Positions 1 to 14,679 of a DNA stretch of 64,000 nt are shown here, one piece after another. Each line of letters begins with the position of its first letter. The stretch's first letter is position 1. The translations under genes were made by a program, and so were the position numbers. The notes beneath the pieces were generated by a model. That model saw nothing but the letters and a program-made list of their open reading frames with translations. It had not been told where the DNA came from and ran no database searches. Source of the stretch: Rhopalosiphum padi (lineage: Eukaryota; Arthropoda; Insecta; Hemiptera; Aphididae); NCBI RefSeq assembly GCF_020882245.1, contig NC_083597.1, positions 69,356,152 to 69,420,151 of the forward strand. Direction: 5' to 3'.

Positions 1-239
1 GGATAATTTTAAAGATTATCACTGAAACTTCAAGTTTTTAATTATATATTTAATGATATAGATCATATTATTGTCATCATGAATTATTAAAGACATTAAC
101 AATGTTAGGTATTTGTAATCTTTACTAATAACTAATAAATACTTTACAGCTAAGGGTATCAAGGCGTGTACACATATATTATAATATAATTATACTTTTA
201 CATACTTAAGAAATTATTTTCATAATTAATTCATCGATG

Positions 240-1545
240 CATAATAGTAACAACGATAGTAATTTAACGGAGTGGACGAGACGCGAATATTCGTCGGATG
301 CTGTACATCTCACTATGTTTATACTTATGACTACGCGCGCTTTACGCATTAGAATAAATTCGAAGAACTTATCCCCGAGAATATTAAGTAGGTACTCACC
401 TTACGTCGGCGACAAACGCTAAACAGCGATATCGATACAACACGCTGGAGCGAACACGTGACACTCGCGTGAAATCGGGACGTTTTTAAATTCAGTGCGG
501 CAAAGCGGAGCTATTATCGGTTTAAAAGTGACGTGCACTTTTTTTTTTATTTTTCTAGACGACGACCTCTTTTCAGCGTCGTTAATATTTAATGTCTTCG
601 GGACATGTGTATTATACGCGTATCGCTACGGCGTATGTATAATATTATACAACGTGTGTGCGTATATATAATGTGAGTGCTTCGCAATTCATCGATCGCT
701 ACCACCTATCTTGCAGTCATCGGAATTGAAACGTCTTCACAACGTTGAGCGTATATTATATTATGTACGTGTACGGCTCAGAAAAATCAACTTTTTACGC
801 GAAATGCGCGTGACGCATGTACAACGCAATATATAACGCGGATGGCGGTAACCGTCACCGGATAATATTATTATTATGTTATATTGTTTGCAAAAGATAG
901 ATTTACGAGACGGCGAGCCGTAGAAAGAGGGGCAGTGGTGGTGGTGATGGTGGTGGTGGTTGTGGCGGCGGTGGGCGAGGGGTAAATGCGGCGCTAAATC
1001 ATTTCGCGCGGTTCGTCCTCCGTCAAACAGACGAACGCCTTAGATATTGTGCAGCCGTTAAAACGTTATAACAATATCTCGTTAATACGCGTCTTAAAGC
1101 GCGCGGCGTGTATAATACGATCGGACCGGGCGCGGGCGAACGGGCCCAACCTCGGGGATAACAATATCTTAATCGCCTTCGTCGGTGTAATGCCCGCGCA
1201 TTATATGATTATGCACATAATACTCGTATAATATTACGTTGCGTTATTACGCGATTACGCGATCGCGTGGTACCTACAACACCGGCAACGACTACAGTGT
1301 ATATTTTGGTCAAAACGTTTCGGCAGTGATTGCAGTAAAAGCCTTATCTCAATCGAACCGCGAGTAAAAATCACGGTTTTTTTTATGGTGGGTGGGGGGA
1401 ATTCGAGTCACACGGTGGTTGGGTTAGCAACGCGTTGCTAGGTACGTCATTTGCAGATCGTAACGCGAAACGATCGCGGCAACTCGAACCACTGCAACAA
1501 TAGTATTCAGTCGCGAACCGCGTACCTACGAGTACTTATGCATAA
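240..1545. promoter_or_regulatory. CpG-rich block, possible promoter or 5' UTR of a neighbouring gene
   Basis: CpG dinucleotides and G+C content rise sharply here compared with the AT-rich DNA from 1.6 kb on. It contains a GGT/GGC-rich simple tract (about 934-972) and many short frames on both strands, none with protein-like character. Such blocks in this window coincide with exons or lie where first exons could be. No TATA box or start site can be assigned, and transcription direction is unknown. Confidence 0.25.
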
Positions 1546-2440
1546 ATAATATTCCACGACAGATGTGACGAGAATATTGCAGACGTGATGGTTTTTAATA
1601 GAGTACTTTTATACGCGTATATGTGTATTTTTCAAGAACCAACAATTTGCAATACGTTTTTAATATATTGTTGAATATTCGTATTATTATAAGTACTCAA
1701 TTGAACTTAACATAAAAAAGAAAGAATGATTATTAGTTAAACTTTTTTTTAAATGAAACACTATAAAATTGAGTTGTATTGGTAAGAGATACTATTGGTA
1801 TGGAATTTAATTCTAAATAATTATATTATTTTTTTAAGTTATCCGGCTGTAAACTCAAAATAATAATTTTCATAAACGTTGACATGTTATTAAGGTTTTA
1901 TAAACTAATAAAACGTAAATAAAGCTTATATTGCTTATTATTATAAGACTATAATAATATTATATACATAAGTCGCATCATAAGACGGCTCGTTTACTTG
2001 CAGGTCGACTCGACTGTTTATTATTATTATTATTATTTTTTTAATAAAGGTCTAAACGACGACAATGCAATACCAATAATACACGTAATAATATTACTAT
2101 CCACGCTTATCTGACATAGAGTGTACCTGCTGAGCTTATTTCCGATGATATTACTCGTATTATTTTGACGGCGTGTGACCCGGACGTGGAGGTTATTTTA
2201 TTTATTCTTTTTTCGGCAAGTAGCATCGAATACTTCCCTCTCTCATCAACCTAAAAATAGGCGCATTGGATTTTTTTCAAACTCTTTGTCGCACGAGTAA
2301 TAAAGCGAGACGTCACACCGTTAAGTTTCCTATACGGACCATATGAACTATATTATTATATACTCATAAAAACTGTGTCACGTACTCACACCTATACACA
2401 CACAATGAAATTGTGAATAAAAACATGACCCGGGAGAATA
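1546..2440. other. AT-rich spacer
   Basis: Nothing coding is seen. It holds AT-rich runs and short (ATT)n tracts near 2019-2036. Confidence 0.5.
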
Positions 2441-2605
2441 ATGTTTATTTTTTATGCTCTATTTGAACGACGTCGCAGTCGTTGCGTCCGTGCCGTTGTT
2501 TCGATTAGGAAACTGCTGGAAGCTGAATCCACGTGCAAATGTGCTGATTTCGTGAAGCGTGTACAACGAGGAGATCGTATGATATCTCGGCTATCGTTTT
2601 CGTAG
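2441..2605 (+). CDS. Small hypothetical ORF, 54 aa, Arg-rich
   Basis: ATG at 2441 opens a frame of 54 codons to TAG at 2603-2605. The peptide begins MFIFYALFERRRSRCVRAVV and continues through RKLLEAESTCKCADFVKRVQ. It is rich in Arg, Lys and Cys, has mixed hydrophobic spacing, and its G+C is above its surroundings, so it looks more like protein than most frames here. The opposite strand is also open over much of the same stretch. I recognise no family. It could be a relic exon, a fragment of an old transposon gene, or chance. Confidence 0.2.
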   Translation: MFIFYALFERRRSRCVRAVVSIRKLLEAESTCKCADFVKRVQRGDRMISRLSFS

Positions 2606-2900
2606 TTGACTTTCAGAATTGCAATGCCGTTAAACACAACACGTTGTCGTTGGAAAAATTTTTTTTTTTTTTTTACCGTAGCGATTTCGTATTGAGCTTT
2701 TTAATTATTTGTTTTTAATGATCAAGCCGTTCAAGGAGATCGATATCGTGTGAGATACATTTAAAATAGGATTGCACAATAAGATGTTTAGAAAAAATGT
2801 TGAGCCCAGCCTAAATGATGATGGATGGATACAAAATCGTGACGGTTTCCCAGTTATTGATAATCATCAAATTTGTTAACGATTGTTTAGGGCATATTAT

Positions 2901-3484
2901 TATGGTGACCAGACGTACTATTTTTCGTAGGATAGTACTCTTTTTTGACATGTGTCCTAATGTCCTTAACAATAGTGTTAAGTACATGATATTGTACTTT
3001 TTTTTTTTTAATTATTATGGGTTAATACGTGTTTATGTGTTTTTACTATTTTTTATAATTTTATTATTAATTTATATTTTATGGTTCGACCTAAAGCATT
3101 CTTATTGGTTGATAGCGCGATTTAAGATATACTAAATCGTATATATTTAAATTTTACACTTGGTATTTTTACCTTTACAAAATAATTTATACTTTAGTTT
3201 AAGTTTGCTTTAAATACTTCAATATCAAAGTAATTTCATCATAAAGACACACTCTAAATGAGTTGACATTATAATTTAAAATAATTGGTTTTTATAATTG
3301 ATAATAATAATAAAATAAAATAGAGTAATCAGATAAAAAAAAAAAGATTTTTATAGAAGGAGATGACCTATAGAAATATGAGTAAAACGGGTAGAATAGT
3401 ATACGCATTGGGAAATTACGACAGAGAAGGAGCTAAGTTTTAAAAATATGTACTTTTTTTAAATTTTTGTATCTGGTCACCATA
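2901..3484. mobile_element. hAT-type MITE, 584 bp, with perfect 8-bp target duplication
   Basis: Both ends carry the inverted repeat TATGGTGACCAGA (13 bp identical). The element is flanked on both sides by CATATTAT (2893-2900 and 3485-3492). The 8-bp duplication is typical of hAT transposons. The inside is AT-rich with no transposase, so it is non-autonomous. A 106-codon open frame across its left half is not a gene. Confidence 0.85.
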
Positions 3485-3492
3485 CATATTAT

Positions 3493-6400
3493 AGATAATA
3501 TCGTACGATTTACACAACAACATTCGTTATTTCCGCTGATCAGATACTCGCCACGCTTTGCGAAGGAAAATAATGGTTGGTTGGTCTTCAGACTTCAGTT
3601 ATTATTAGATATATTTTTCCCTGTTTCAGTTTGAACTACTGAAATTAAAAATAATTTTTACAAATCTGGCTCCACTAAAATATCTTAATATACCAAGTAC
3701 TCCGGCTAAAAATGTTCAGAATTATAATTAGTGCGTCTTAATACGTTTCAAATCATACTATTCACACTGGTCATCACATTACTCATTCGCTTGCATACAG
3801 GCATGTCCATATTATACTTACCTTTATTATATTTTGTGAGGAGATGGCTCCACCTGCCATTTTTTTCACATTGAAGGCGGTTCAATTTTTTTTGGTGCAG
3901 GCTATTTTATTATTTTAATATTATGTACCGAGACGAAATATAAAATATACTATACCATAGTTGCCGATAAATAATAATAACAGCAACTATACCGTTTTTA
4001 CACGATCTGAACGATACTCGATTTTACTTTGGTACCCGTCGAAGGTATATATGTGTGTTTGTGCATGTATTATATTATTATTTATTATCATAGATAGGTA
4101 CCTATATGCGGATTTGCGTCGTTATTTATATTCTTTACCCGTGGGTGTAGGTGCACGGTCGGCGCCTCGGGTTTTTATATGCGTTTCGTATACAGAAACG
4201 CAAAATTTACAAACATTGAAATCCATAATGTTATATAAAGAAAATCGCATTTTCGAGTGTGTTTTGAGCAATATCTGATTGAAAATTCGTTGGATGAATA
4301 TTCAATTTAGGCTGTAATATAAATATTATTAGTATCGTTAAATTTTTCATTATAATATATATTATAAAAAAAATCGTAACGATAAACGATAATTTCAAAC
4401 GAAAATTGACAGCAAAATGTTATCAGCATGTTAAGTGGATGCAAATTTTGCGCAAGATGATTAAATAATAAAAAATATACAAAACAATTATATGGGTAAA
4501 GTTAATCTTACAACTAATATTGGTTTAGTTTTTTGTTATGTAAAGCTGAAAAAATATAAAAATAAACCATACAAAGTGACAAGAAATGCTAACTACATAC
4601 GTACCACAATTAAGTTATTCGTTAATAATAATATTGTAAAATAAATAATTGACAAGTATAAGAATATAATATATTGTATATAATTATGTTTAAGTATAAA
4701 AATATTTTGTGAACCTGACATGAACTAATGAGTAATGAGTATAGTGGTTAGCTCTGCCATGGATAATAACTGTCTGTTTAAAGCCTTACTCACAGGTAGG
4801 ATTGATGGCGTAGGTATTAAAAGAAACTGTTCAAATAGCCAGCAATCGCGATTTTCAGTATCTCCAATCCGTCACTAACGCGGCACAAAAATAAATATTG
4901 TCGATATTTCTGGAAATCAAGACACTATGGAAATGGATTAATTTCTCATGTCTCCAAGGTGTGGTTTTTTCGTGGAAAATTAAATTCCGTGACTAGAAAT
5001 TCGTAATTTTATTTAGCATTGTATACGCGTGGTCTTATGATGCCTGTAATCCTTGATTCAATCTGATTAAACTATCACGCTAATTATGTTTGGCCGGTAA
5101 AAGTTGTTTATTTGACAGAGTTTATCCTTATTTAACCACCGTGCTCGTATGTCCTGACACTTTAATTCTCAGACAGTCTGATTAATTATAATGTAATATA
5201 ATTTGTATTATCACCGTCAACGTTTTATTGAGACTTTCAATAGTTTTAAGTCTTGCAAACGCTACACGATGTCTAGGCCAGACAACGAAATTCTACGATT
5301 TTAATGGCTGATATCTACGACCGAACACTTTTGATAGTTATATATTATAGTCGAGAGACATAAAATATGTGAGTACTACAACCAGCGTACTCTAACGCTT
5401 GAATCTTGCTGATTTCAGTTGTTTGGCTAACTTCAACTCAGTCTAACCTGGGGTTTACCCAAACCCGATCGATGGTCCAACACCATCGTTGAAACATTGC
5501 AGAGAAGCCACAGTAAATTCTTGAATTGAATAGGTCGCGTGAAAGTAGGTGTAAATATTATCACTTTTAATTTGGATGATATAAACGGACGAAAATACCT
5601 AATATTATCGTCATCGAAAAGTTTTAGTAGTACACGTATAATGGCAACCATCGGTGTAATCTTGTAAACGAATCGTATAAAAATCATATTCCGTTGTATT
5701 TTTGTGGCAAATGGTTTCAATCATTTTTCTAAGTATTTTTATATTTTTTTATGCATAAAATATTTATTAAAACTATATAAATAAAATATCCTCCTGGTAT
5801 AATATTATACAAATCCTGATTACTTTAAAACATTCAAAATAAAGATTATACAGCCCATTCAATAATAATCCCCAGAACCAATGACCACTATACTCTTAAT
5901 ATAAGTCATTTAACTCCGTAAATATCTGATTAAAATAAGCATCCATGAACAAACATATTCACTATATGAGCAATTTCATAAAAAAAAAAAATGGTATTTA
6001 TTCATTTAATTCTCTGATTTACAGCTGTATACACATCATTTATGTAAATCTAATAAACATCATCTGTTTTTACAGAATTTTTTTTCTTAATTATGATAAT
6101 TGATATTAATATGATAAATATAAATTTAATTATCATACAGTAGTAAGTTTATTATCTAACTTACAAGTCAGTAGTAGTATTTGGATACGCAAAATTTAGA
6201 TTATATAATGTAACGAAATAATAATATAATTGATGCGGAACGAAAATAAACTTTGTAGAATTATTGATTTGCGTAAATATATAAACATAATAATATATAA
6301 AAATTATTTTAAAATAAATGTTTATACTATAGTGAGTAATGATAATTAGGGATTGGTGACGACTTTTTTTTTTTTTGGCTCAATTGTTTCGCCCGGTTAA

Positions 6401-7727
6401 TATTTATGTTTAGATGGATTGGTGTTCTACTGTATATATAAATATTTATATTATATATTAATCAAATTCTAATATATTTGTTTTATTATTATTAAAAGGT
6501 TATATTAATTGTTACTTTGTGAATAATATATTACATGAATACATGTTTCGCTGCTGATTGATACTAACGGATTTATACTCTAATTATGTAACTTTATGTT
6601 ATTTTAATTACTAGACTTTCATCACATTAACTCATTTTATTATAATAGAAATTATATTATACATAGTTTTATTGAAAAAAAAAAAAACATAAAATTAAGA
6701 CATTTGGCAAGCTTTCGATTATATTATATTATATAAAATAGTTGTAGTTTACATTATACGTATTTAATAATAATAATAACAATAATAGATAATAATCATA
6801 ATACCACGAAATAATGGAAGAATAATATTCATGATAAAGTATTGCAATAATATATTATAATAAAACTCTTCTCGTTCGTCGAATAGTCGAATTTTCAACA
6901 TTATCGTATAAACTGCGGTCGTTTGTGGAATTATAAATAATGCTGTTCCGTGCGTGCATATTATTATATTATACGCAATAATTAAAATATATTATTATTA
7001 GTGCTCTGTAGTTCTTCTGGCATCCATCCACCCCGGTAGTTCATAATAATACGTGCAACTCGCCTATTCTTGATAATATATATTATTTTAAATTGTGTTT
7101 TACGATTTCTAAAGTTTAAACATATATTATACCGAAAAGTGTATTATTATTATCATTATCATTATTACTATCCTATCTTTGTGCCGGTGAAAATTGCGCA
7201 ATATTTCGCATGACTGACTACGGTATTTAGTTGTAAATCAGTTTTTGAGTCGAAGTCGACGTCGTTATATTTTTAACACAAAACAAAAAACAATTCTAAA
7301 CGTGTTCGAAACTTTATATTATACGGCCTTTAGATAATGCCTAAAGGGTGAATGTTCGTTATTATTCTAAAACAGTCGAATGCCATTAATACAATATACC
7401 TTCATAATTAATTATTGATGTACATATTGCTATTTTTTCATTTGTATTAAATTCGCGAGTCAAATATATTAAACCTATAAATAATAAATGATGGAAAAAA
7501 ATAATAATTACATATTTTTATAATAAAATTCCATATTTGTCCTGGTTGATTGTATATATTCCAAAAGTTATTGATGGAAATTCCTAAAGTTCATACGTAT
7601 ATAAAAAAAATGTATACTCTGAATATATTATTAAGTTAATATAATGAACATCACAATAATAGTATTAAACTAATTAAAAATTGATTCATTTAAAATGCAA
7701 AATATTTTATTAATTATATCGTTTATT
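3493..7727. other. AT-rich intergenic DNA without a recognised gene
   Basis: I read both strands and see only short frames. The 95-codon minus frame at 5433-5720 has no recognisable motif. A tRNA-like A box near 4742 has no partner B box. The remainder is AT-rich with homopolymer and dinucleotide runs. Confidence 0.5.
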
Positions 7728-9500
7728 TATTTTTTTTAGATTTTCAGTAGAGCGATGAATGTACCTATTGGTTTACAATTATATGTTTTTTGTGTATGTG
7801 TGTATGAGTTAACAATAAGTGATCAATACATTTTTCGACTTTGAGTAAGTTTTTGGATAGTAAATTGTATCTAGTTAATTCTTAAAAAAGGTCAAAATTA
7901 AAAATCCTCAGTATTTTTTATTTTTTATTTATATTATCAAGTAAAATAAAAAAAATCGTTAAACCAGATTTTCATTAAATTAATTTCTTAATTTTGTTAT
8001 AGTTAAAAACAATAAAAACTTATAACTACAAAAACTTTAATTTTTCACTTAATATGTATATTATTGTTTTCTGTTCGTAATATAATTTATAAAATATTAG
8101 AACTTTTTTCAAGTTATTTAAAGACAATTGAAATTTTTAATTTTTATAAATGTAATAAAAAAATATGAATTAAAAAGTAATGAAGTAAAAAATCTTAAAA
8201 AATCGTGGCCACAATATTTTTTTATAACCATTTAAATTTAAAATTTTGATAAAATTCCTAAAAATGTCGAACAATACAAGTTATTTTATAATTATGTTAA
8301 TCTTTTGATGCTATTAAATTTAGAGTTATATACATTTTTCATTATATAGTATAATATTATTAAATTGTTATTAAATTAATTAAACACTTGTTACATTATC
8401 CAAGAAAAAGTATACCAACCTACTGCAGGCTACTGTAATACTAAAAGTTAACTAAATGGCTATATTTTTATATTTAAAAATATTTCACAAAATATACCTA
8501 TCGATAATATAGGCTGGTAAACCGTTTCCACTCAGAATAATTTTTCGTATTTAATATTACAATGATATATTATAGAATTAAAATATAACACATTCATGAT
8601 AGTGACTAATTCGTAATCTTATATCAAAAAAAGCGATACCTTTTTTATTCTTGAAACAGATTGCCAATTATAAATAATTACTAAAATAGGTCACGAGTTC
8701 AATAAATTAAAAGGCTGAAGCCCAAAGGGGTAGTAAACCGTGAAGTACCGATTAGTCGATAAATCCATTTGCTAAGACATGATAGAGTTCAAAATTAATT
8801 ATTTCTATAAGTTGTGACTGATAATTATAAATTATGAATATTAGAGCATAAGTCATTTATTTGTAAAAATCATGAACATTGTTGAAGTCAAAAATCTATA
8901 TGATTATATTATATAATTTTGTTATGACGAGACATATTACAGTCTACAGGTAAATACTTTTTTTTTCAGCAATTATGGTTCGATTAGGTTAGGATATTAT
9001 GTATGTATTGCTAAAATAACCAGGTGACCACTGATCATCCACCCGGGAACTAGCATCGAAATCACTTGCATAATATCTTCTCTTCTTGTATATTTGGTGC
9101 ATCTACTGCGCTACGCTATATCCTAGACTATATATATACATATATAAACTGTTTCAATATTTTGTATTTGTAGTATGTCAGATTTTCAAGATGAAAATTG
9201 AACTTAATTATTCCATTATAGAAATTGTACCATGTTATAGCTTAAAATTATACTTTGAACATTTGAAGTATTCTTTAAAAAAAATGTATTTTTATGATGT
9301 CATTCAAATATTGTATAAAATAAACGTATTACCTTTCCTTGACAAATGATAATCTTTCTTTTAATATTTTAGATTCGGAGCGAATTAATGAATGTATTGA
9401 TTTTACAATGTGTGGGACGTGGGTGTATGGTTTTAATTTAATACAAGGTTTCAAATAAGTTTGTTTTGATGGAATTAAAAAAAAAGTCATAAGTATAAAG
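7728..9500 (+). repeat. Two diverged copies of one repeat family (near 7732 and 9366)
   Basis: The stretches starting about 7732 and 9366 share GAGCGA, then TGAATGTA, then TTG(G/A)TTT(T)ACAAT, then a GT-rich run ending GTGTATG, followed by a TTTC-A-AAGTTT core. The match is broken by small gaps, so these are old copies. A segment near 8510-8555 (GTTTCCACTCAGAATAATTT) may be a further end of the first copy. No coding capacity remains. Confidence 0.4.
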
Positions 9501-12500
9501 ATTTAAGCCACACATATTTTTCATGAGTGATTGAATTTCCAATTTTGAAGATATGTCATCTGTTAATCCCTTAATGTAATTTTTGGTTCTTGTACTGACA
9601 GTAATAAGTACTTTAATGATTCCATGTATTTAAAATTATTTTAAATTTAATATCATAAAACACTTGAAAAATTATCAATTATAAGTAACAATAATATATT
9701 TATAGTTTTATCAATATGTTGATTGTAGGTTACAAATAAAATTACAATATTCTAGATTTACAAAGAAAAATTATATTAATTGTATCTTGTGAAATTACGA
9801 TCTGCTGGCAGATTATGCCTAAACCACCGAGTGACTTAAGACGCTAGATATATTTTTGTGTTTATTTGAATCTCAATAAATGAACCTAACTATATTTTAT
9901 ATTCCAATAGCCATATAGATTTCACAAAATAATATAACTTAATTGAATTATAAATTTACTTATCTTTATATGTATTATAACTTATACGTTTTATAAATTA
10001 ATTCAACAAAAAATTATTTAATTTAACACTTTTGTATGTTGTTTTATACTTTCTTTTGTATATTTGTAAATTGTGATTTTAGTAAATAATGATAATAATT
10101 AGATATATTATTAAAAGGTTATAATAATATGATAGTATACGAAAAATGTCAAAAATCTTTGATCTACCTAGTTACCAAGAACGTTTGTCCAAAGGGTCAT
10201 AGATTTATGAATTATTGAAATGAAAATTAGTCAATTATACTTTGTAAGCTTGATTATACTGTGTTAATGTAAGAATAATAATTTATTTAAAAAATAAATC
10301 AATATGTAACCTAATTAATTATATATCTTATTTTTGTATCCAATTAAATTATAATCTGTTTATAACTAATATAATATTATGTTGTCGATGTTTTTAGATA
10401 AAAAAAAAAAATTATTTATTTTATAATTACTGTTATTTTTAAAATTGTATTTTTATATAGTAGTGAAAAAAAATTTCTTATATCGTTAAATTGACTTTTT
10501 TATGATAGTAAAATAGTTGAGATGATGTCGTATTTTTAAAATAATAAAAAATTGTCACTAAATTTTACTATTTGTAAATTTAAATAACTTTAAAATTAAT
10601 TATATATAAACACTGATAATATTACAATATTATAGTATTAAAATATTTTGCTATTTTATGTAAATTAAGAAAAGTAAGTTAAATCTAATTTCTTTTTTTT
10701 AAGTTCGAATCAAATTATATAATAAATAAAATAAAAACAATTTCGCCGTTTTCGTAGTGTTTAAAACAGAGATCACGGAATGAAAATAAAAAAACTACTG
10801 GTTGGTGCACCAATAATGTATTGATTTTCTTTAAAATACAATGATCACTTTAATACTTATTAGTCAATAGCAAATATGCTTAAAACGAAAAAATATGTGT
10901 TCAGCCGCATTCATACTCAAATTCATCATAGATAATGCACTTTATATATATGAATGTGAAATTCCTGTTTTTATTGACATAATATAATATACCATGCACT
11001 GCATTATATTAGTTTAATACGACGTACTTAATACCATGGCTCTGAAATTAATAATTGGGATAATGCTTTATCGTTTTATGACATAGAACTTTGATTATAA
11101 TGATAATACTTTGGCGAAGTGTGGTGGCATCGGTTTACAGCCTGCCAACTACACCTGTCGTATACATGTTTTGATTCAACTTTGCGTTAGAATGTTTTTT
11201 GATGTATTTCAGGCATAAATAAATCAACACATACTTTCGAATTAAGACGTGACTGTTTCGTCAAACGTTATAGTGTGAATAAATAATAACATACAAGTCA
11301 CGTGACCTGGTGCTACAACTGTTTACATATAATGTCGGTCAATGTCGATAGGATGTTCGATTCAAGCGCGTGATTGGATAGTGGTTATTATGTAGGAGAA
11401 ACGTGTAATTGATGTCGAGATGTGAGCATTGCGAACGTGTGCTGCGATAAAACTATCGGAGTTGGATCTTCAGGACGTAGAGTTTATTGACGTCTGGTGT
11501 AAAAACATGAATTTCTCGGCGTCGAGAGAAGTACGATTTGCGTGTCGTTTGGTTGAGCGAGGTGAGCAATAAGAAAAAAAGACGGTGGCATCGAAACCAG
11601 CGTGGAACGAAACGACTCGTTTGTATCGAAAGTGGCGTAGACGATATAATTGGTAAAAATATAAAGGATCATAGAAATATAGATCACGGAAGTCGTATAC
11701 ATGGTCATAATACAGTTGTATTAAATTTAAGTAATAAAAACGAATTTAAAACAAAGATAGTAAAATTTGAGTTGCAATAATGGTAAATTATGATATGTTG
11801 GGGACACAGAATAAGTAGCCATAATACCAATGACTCTTCAAAAGATTAAAATTTTAGGTTAGGTTGGATTGGGTTGCGAACCACCAGAATAGTATGCTTC
11901 TATCCAGTGATTATTTTAGAAATTATGTTTATAAAATGAAATAATATGTATTTTCAAATTGCGAAAAAAATTGTTCGTATATTTTATTGGAAGTCTTAAA
12001 ATTAAAAATATAGTAAAACATGATTTAAAAAAAAAATGATAACATGTGTCTAAAAGGGATTAATTATGTGCTTAAACATTTTAAAAACCAAAATGTTTAT
12101 ACATTTATTATTGTGTAAAAACAAATTTAACATGCTTGGTGAATAAATCGGTATCATTTTACAATCACATTATTTAACGATGAAATAATATTTTATACTT
12201 CATGTCATTAAAAATCTTTAAACCAATAATTGGCACACTTCCGGGAATCTAACAGACACTATAAATGCATAATTATTTATAATATGGTGACATAGGATGG
12301 ATCTAATTGGTGTTCATTATTTCTGATACCAATAATACATTTCCGGACGGATCTTTCGTAAAGAAAACTGATAACTGGTGAATGAAATAGTAGAACGACG
12401 ATATTATCACACACACAATTATTATACTATAATATTAAGCTACCATTTGATATATTTTTTCAGTAGTTGAAGCTTGCTAATCGATCATTGTTTTGTATTC

Positions 12501-13850
12501 TGAGCATAACGAATGTATTTGAATTCTTTAACCATAATATTATGTATTATTAATTAAAACAATGGTTAAGCCTATTGTGACTTATGTTTTAAATTATTGA
12601 ATTGCGCCGAAAAGACATAGTAGTATAGACTTTTAAAACACCACTGATATAATAATATTATATACAGAGCACATTTTTATATTGTAAATAATATTATACA
12701 GATAGCATTAATTGATAATGCTAATATTTAACGGAGATGTTAATATTTATAAAATATTATCATTTTCTAAATGTTACAGTGTGCTTTACCTACAAAAAGG
12801 TGTTTTTGTAAAAATTTCAGTAGTGTAATTTCGAAGGCGTATATTATACGCAATGCATTTGTACCAGAAAAGCTAAAATATATTAACTAGATTCTATTCG
12901 CTAAGCTCAGAATCTAAAATAATATAATAATCGTTCGTTTAAATTTAATAATAATAATAATATTTGTTATTATTAATTTTATATTATAATTTGTAACATT
13001 ATTATGTCAATGGAATCTAAAAATTTAAAAATGAGAATGGAATGTTTTAAAAAAAATGGAACATCTACACGCTGGTGTAGCGAAATTGCATATCCACTAC
13101 GCCAGCTAACGGATATGCTAGCTATGTAAAATATTACGTTGAAATAATAATGTATTAATTTTATTATTGAAAACATTCAATACTTACCGACTTTTTTTTA
13201 ATGATCTTTGGTTGATTTTATTGCCAAAAATAAAAATGTTATAAGACATTTGAAAATATTTTATTAAAGTGTTCATTATGAAATTTACTTGAAATTGGTC
13301 GTTCTATTTTTTTGACGTTTTTTTCAATTCCATTAATTATTTTTTAAAAACTATTTTGTTGTCAAATTTTAAAATTGAATTTAAGAGAAAATATAAAAGT
13401 TAAAGTTTGAAAAAAATTAGCAATCAATCTCAAATAAACTTTATATTAAATTCAAATAAGTTTTCAAATTGTCCAATACCGGTTTTATTAGCATGGTCGA
13501 TAAAATATATATATGTTTTTATGAAAAAAGGTCATACATTGTCTATGGCAAAAAAAAAAAAAATAAACAGTCCGTGAAGGTAATCAAAGTAGTATTCCGT
13601 TATTATTTCACCCGCTAAATGGAAGTAATTTTACGTATTTCGGCAAATAATTTTCACTCCACCTGTATTTAAATGAGTTATTTTCACTATCTGACTAAAT
13701 GTTTTAACGTGAAAAGATTCGTTTGACCTATAATAGTGAGTATAGAAAAAAAAATATTTGAAACATTCTCCTATTTTCACTATAGAACGTTATTTTGACA
13801 TAATATAAGTAAATCTAGAAAGTTTGGCGGGACACCTTCATAATTTATTA
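9501..13850. other. AT-rich intergenic DNA without a recognised gene
   Basis: A somewhat G+C-richer patch at about 11330-11650 carries overlapping frames on both strands (80 codons plus, 74 codons minus) with no family resemblance. The remainder is AT-rich and non-coding as far as I can tell. Confidence 0.5.
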
Positions 13851-13854
13851 TTCA

Positions 13855-14050
13855 TAGGTGGACAAGTTAATGAAAATAATTAACTTGCGCTAATTAAGTT
13901 AAGTCATTGTTAAAGACATAAGACTACAAGTTAATTATTAATATAATATAATATATATCAAACTCTAAAGTTCTAAAATTCTAAAGTAAATAGGTAGAAC
14001 TATAAATTTAACTCAGTTTTAAATAACTTTTGTTTTTAATTACCACCTTG
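13855..14050. repeat. Possible MITE of the GTTAATGA-ended type
   Basis: The left end reads AGGTGGACAAGTTAATGA and the right end, on the other strand, reads AGGTGGTAATTAAAAA, an imperfect inverted pair about 195 bp apart. The left end resembles that at 36222 (GCGGGCAGGTTAATGA). No target duplication could be found, so the borders are uncertain. Confidence 0.35.
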
Positions 14051-14679
14051 GTTAGTCTTATAATACTAAGTAGTTGAGCAATTTTTATTTTTTTTTATTC
14101 GATATTTAATACTAAATATTTTGTTAAAAATGCATATTATACTATTCTTTCTTATTTCATACTAATCGTAGTGATAATATAATGATACAGCTGTGTAAAC
14201 CAAATTATTAAAACATGGAATATTTGTTTATACGTAAATAATGTGTAAAAAAATATACTTAATTAATTTAAGCTACAGAGTAGTTATAGATGTGCATAAA
14301 AATAATTTTTAATTAATTAATTATTTTATTTTTAATTTAATGGAAAAAGTTAAATTATTACAACATATTCTGTAATATTTAGGCTAATTATATATTTACT
14401 AACTAGTAAAGTCAAATAGTTAAAAAAAAAAAACTTTTTTAAACTTATCTTTCACTTTTTAAATTAATTCAGATTTCAATCTACACAACTTGTTTCTATA
14501 CATCGTAAATCATCATTATTTATCCGATTAATATATTAATATGTATCAACCGACGCGTTCTGTAAACAATGTGCCTGCTGGTTTAATGCCGTTTCAAATG
14601 ACCTTTACAATACATTTAGTTTCTAAAAGAAATCAGTCGATACCGGAAGAAGATATTATCAATTGAAAAATTAATCAGT

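Noticed and set aside
2815..3135. 106-codon plus-strand frame
   Set aside because: It runs from flanking DNA into the left half of the hAT MITE at 2901-3484 and is low-complexity (Phe/Leu/Ile/Tyr-rich).
4742..4751. tRNA-like A box (TAGTGGTTAG)
   Set aside because: No B box follows at tRNA spacing and no cloverleaf can be drawn.
10703..10711. GTTCGAATC matching a B box
   Set aside because: The sequence 30-60 bases upstream is AT-rich and has no A box; no tRNA fold.
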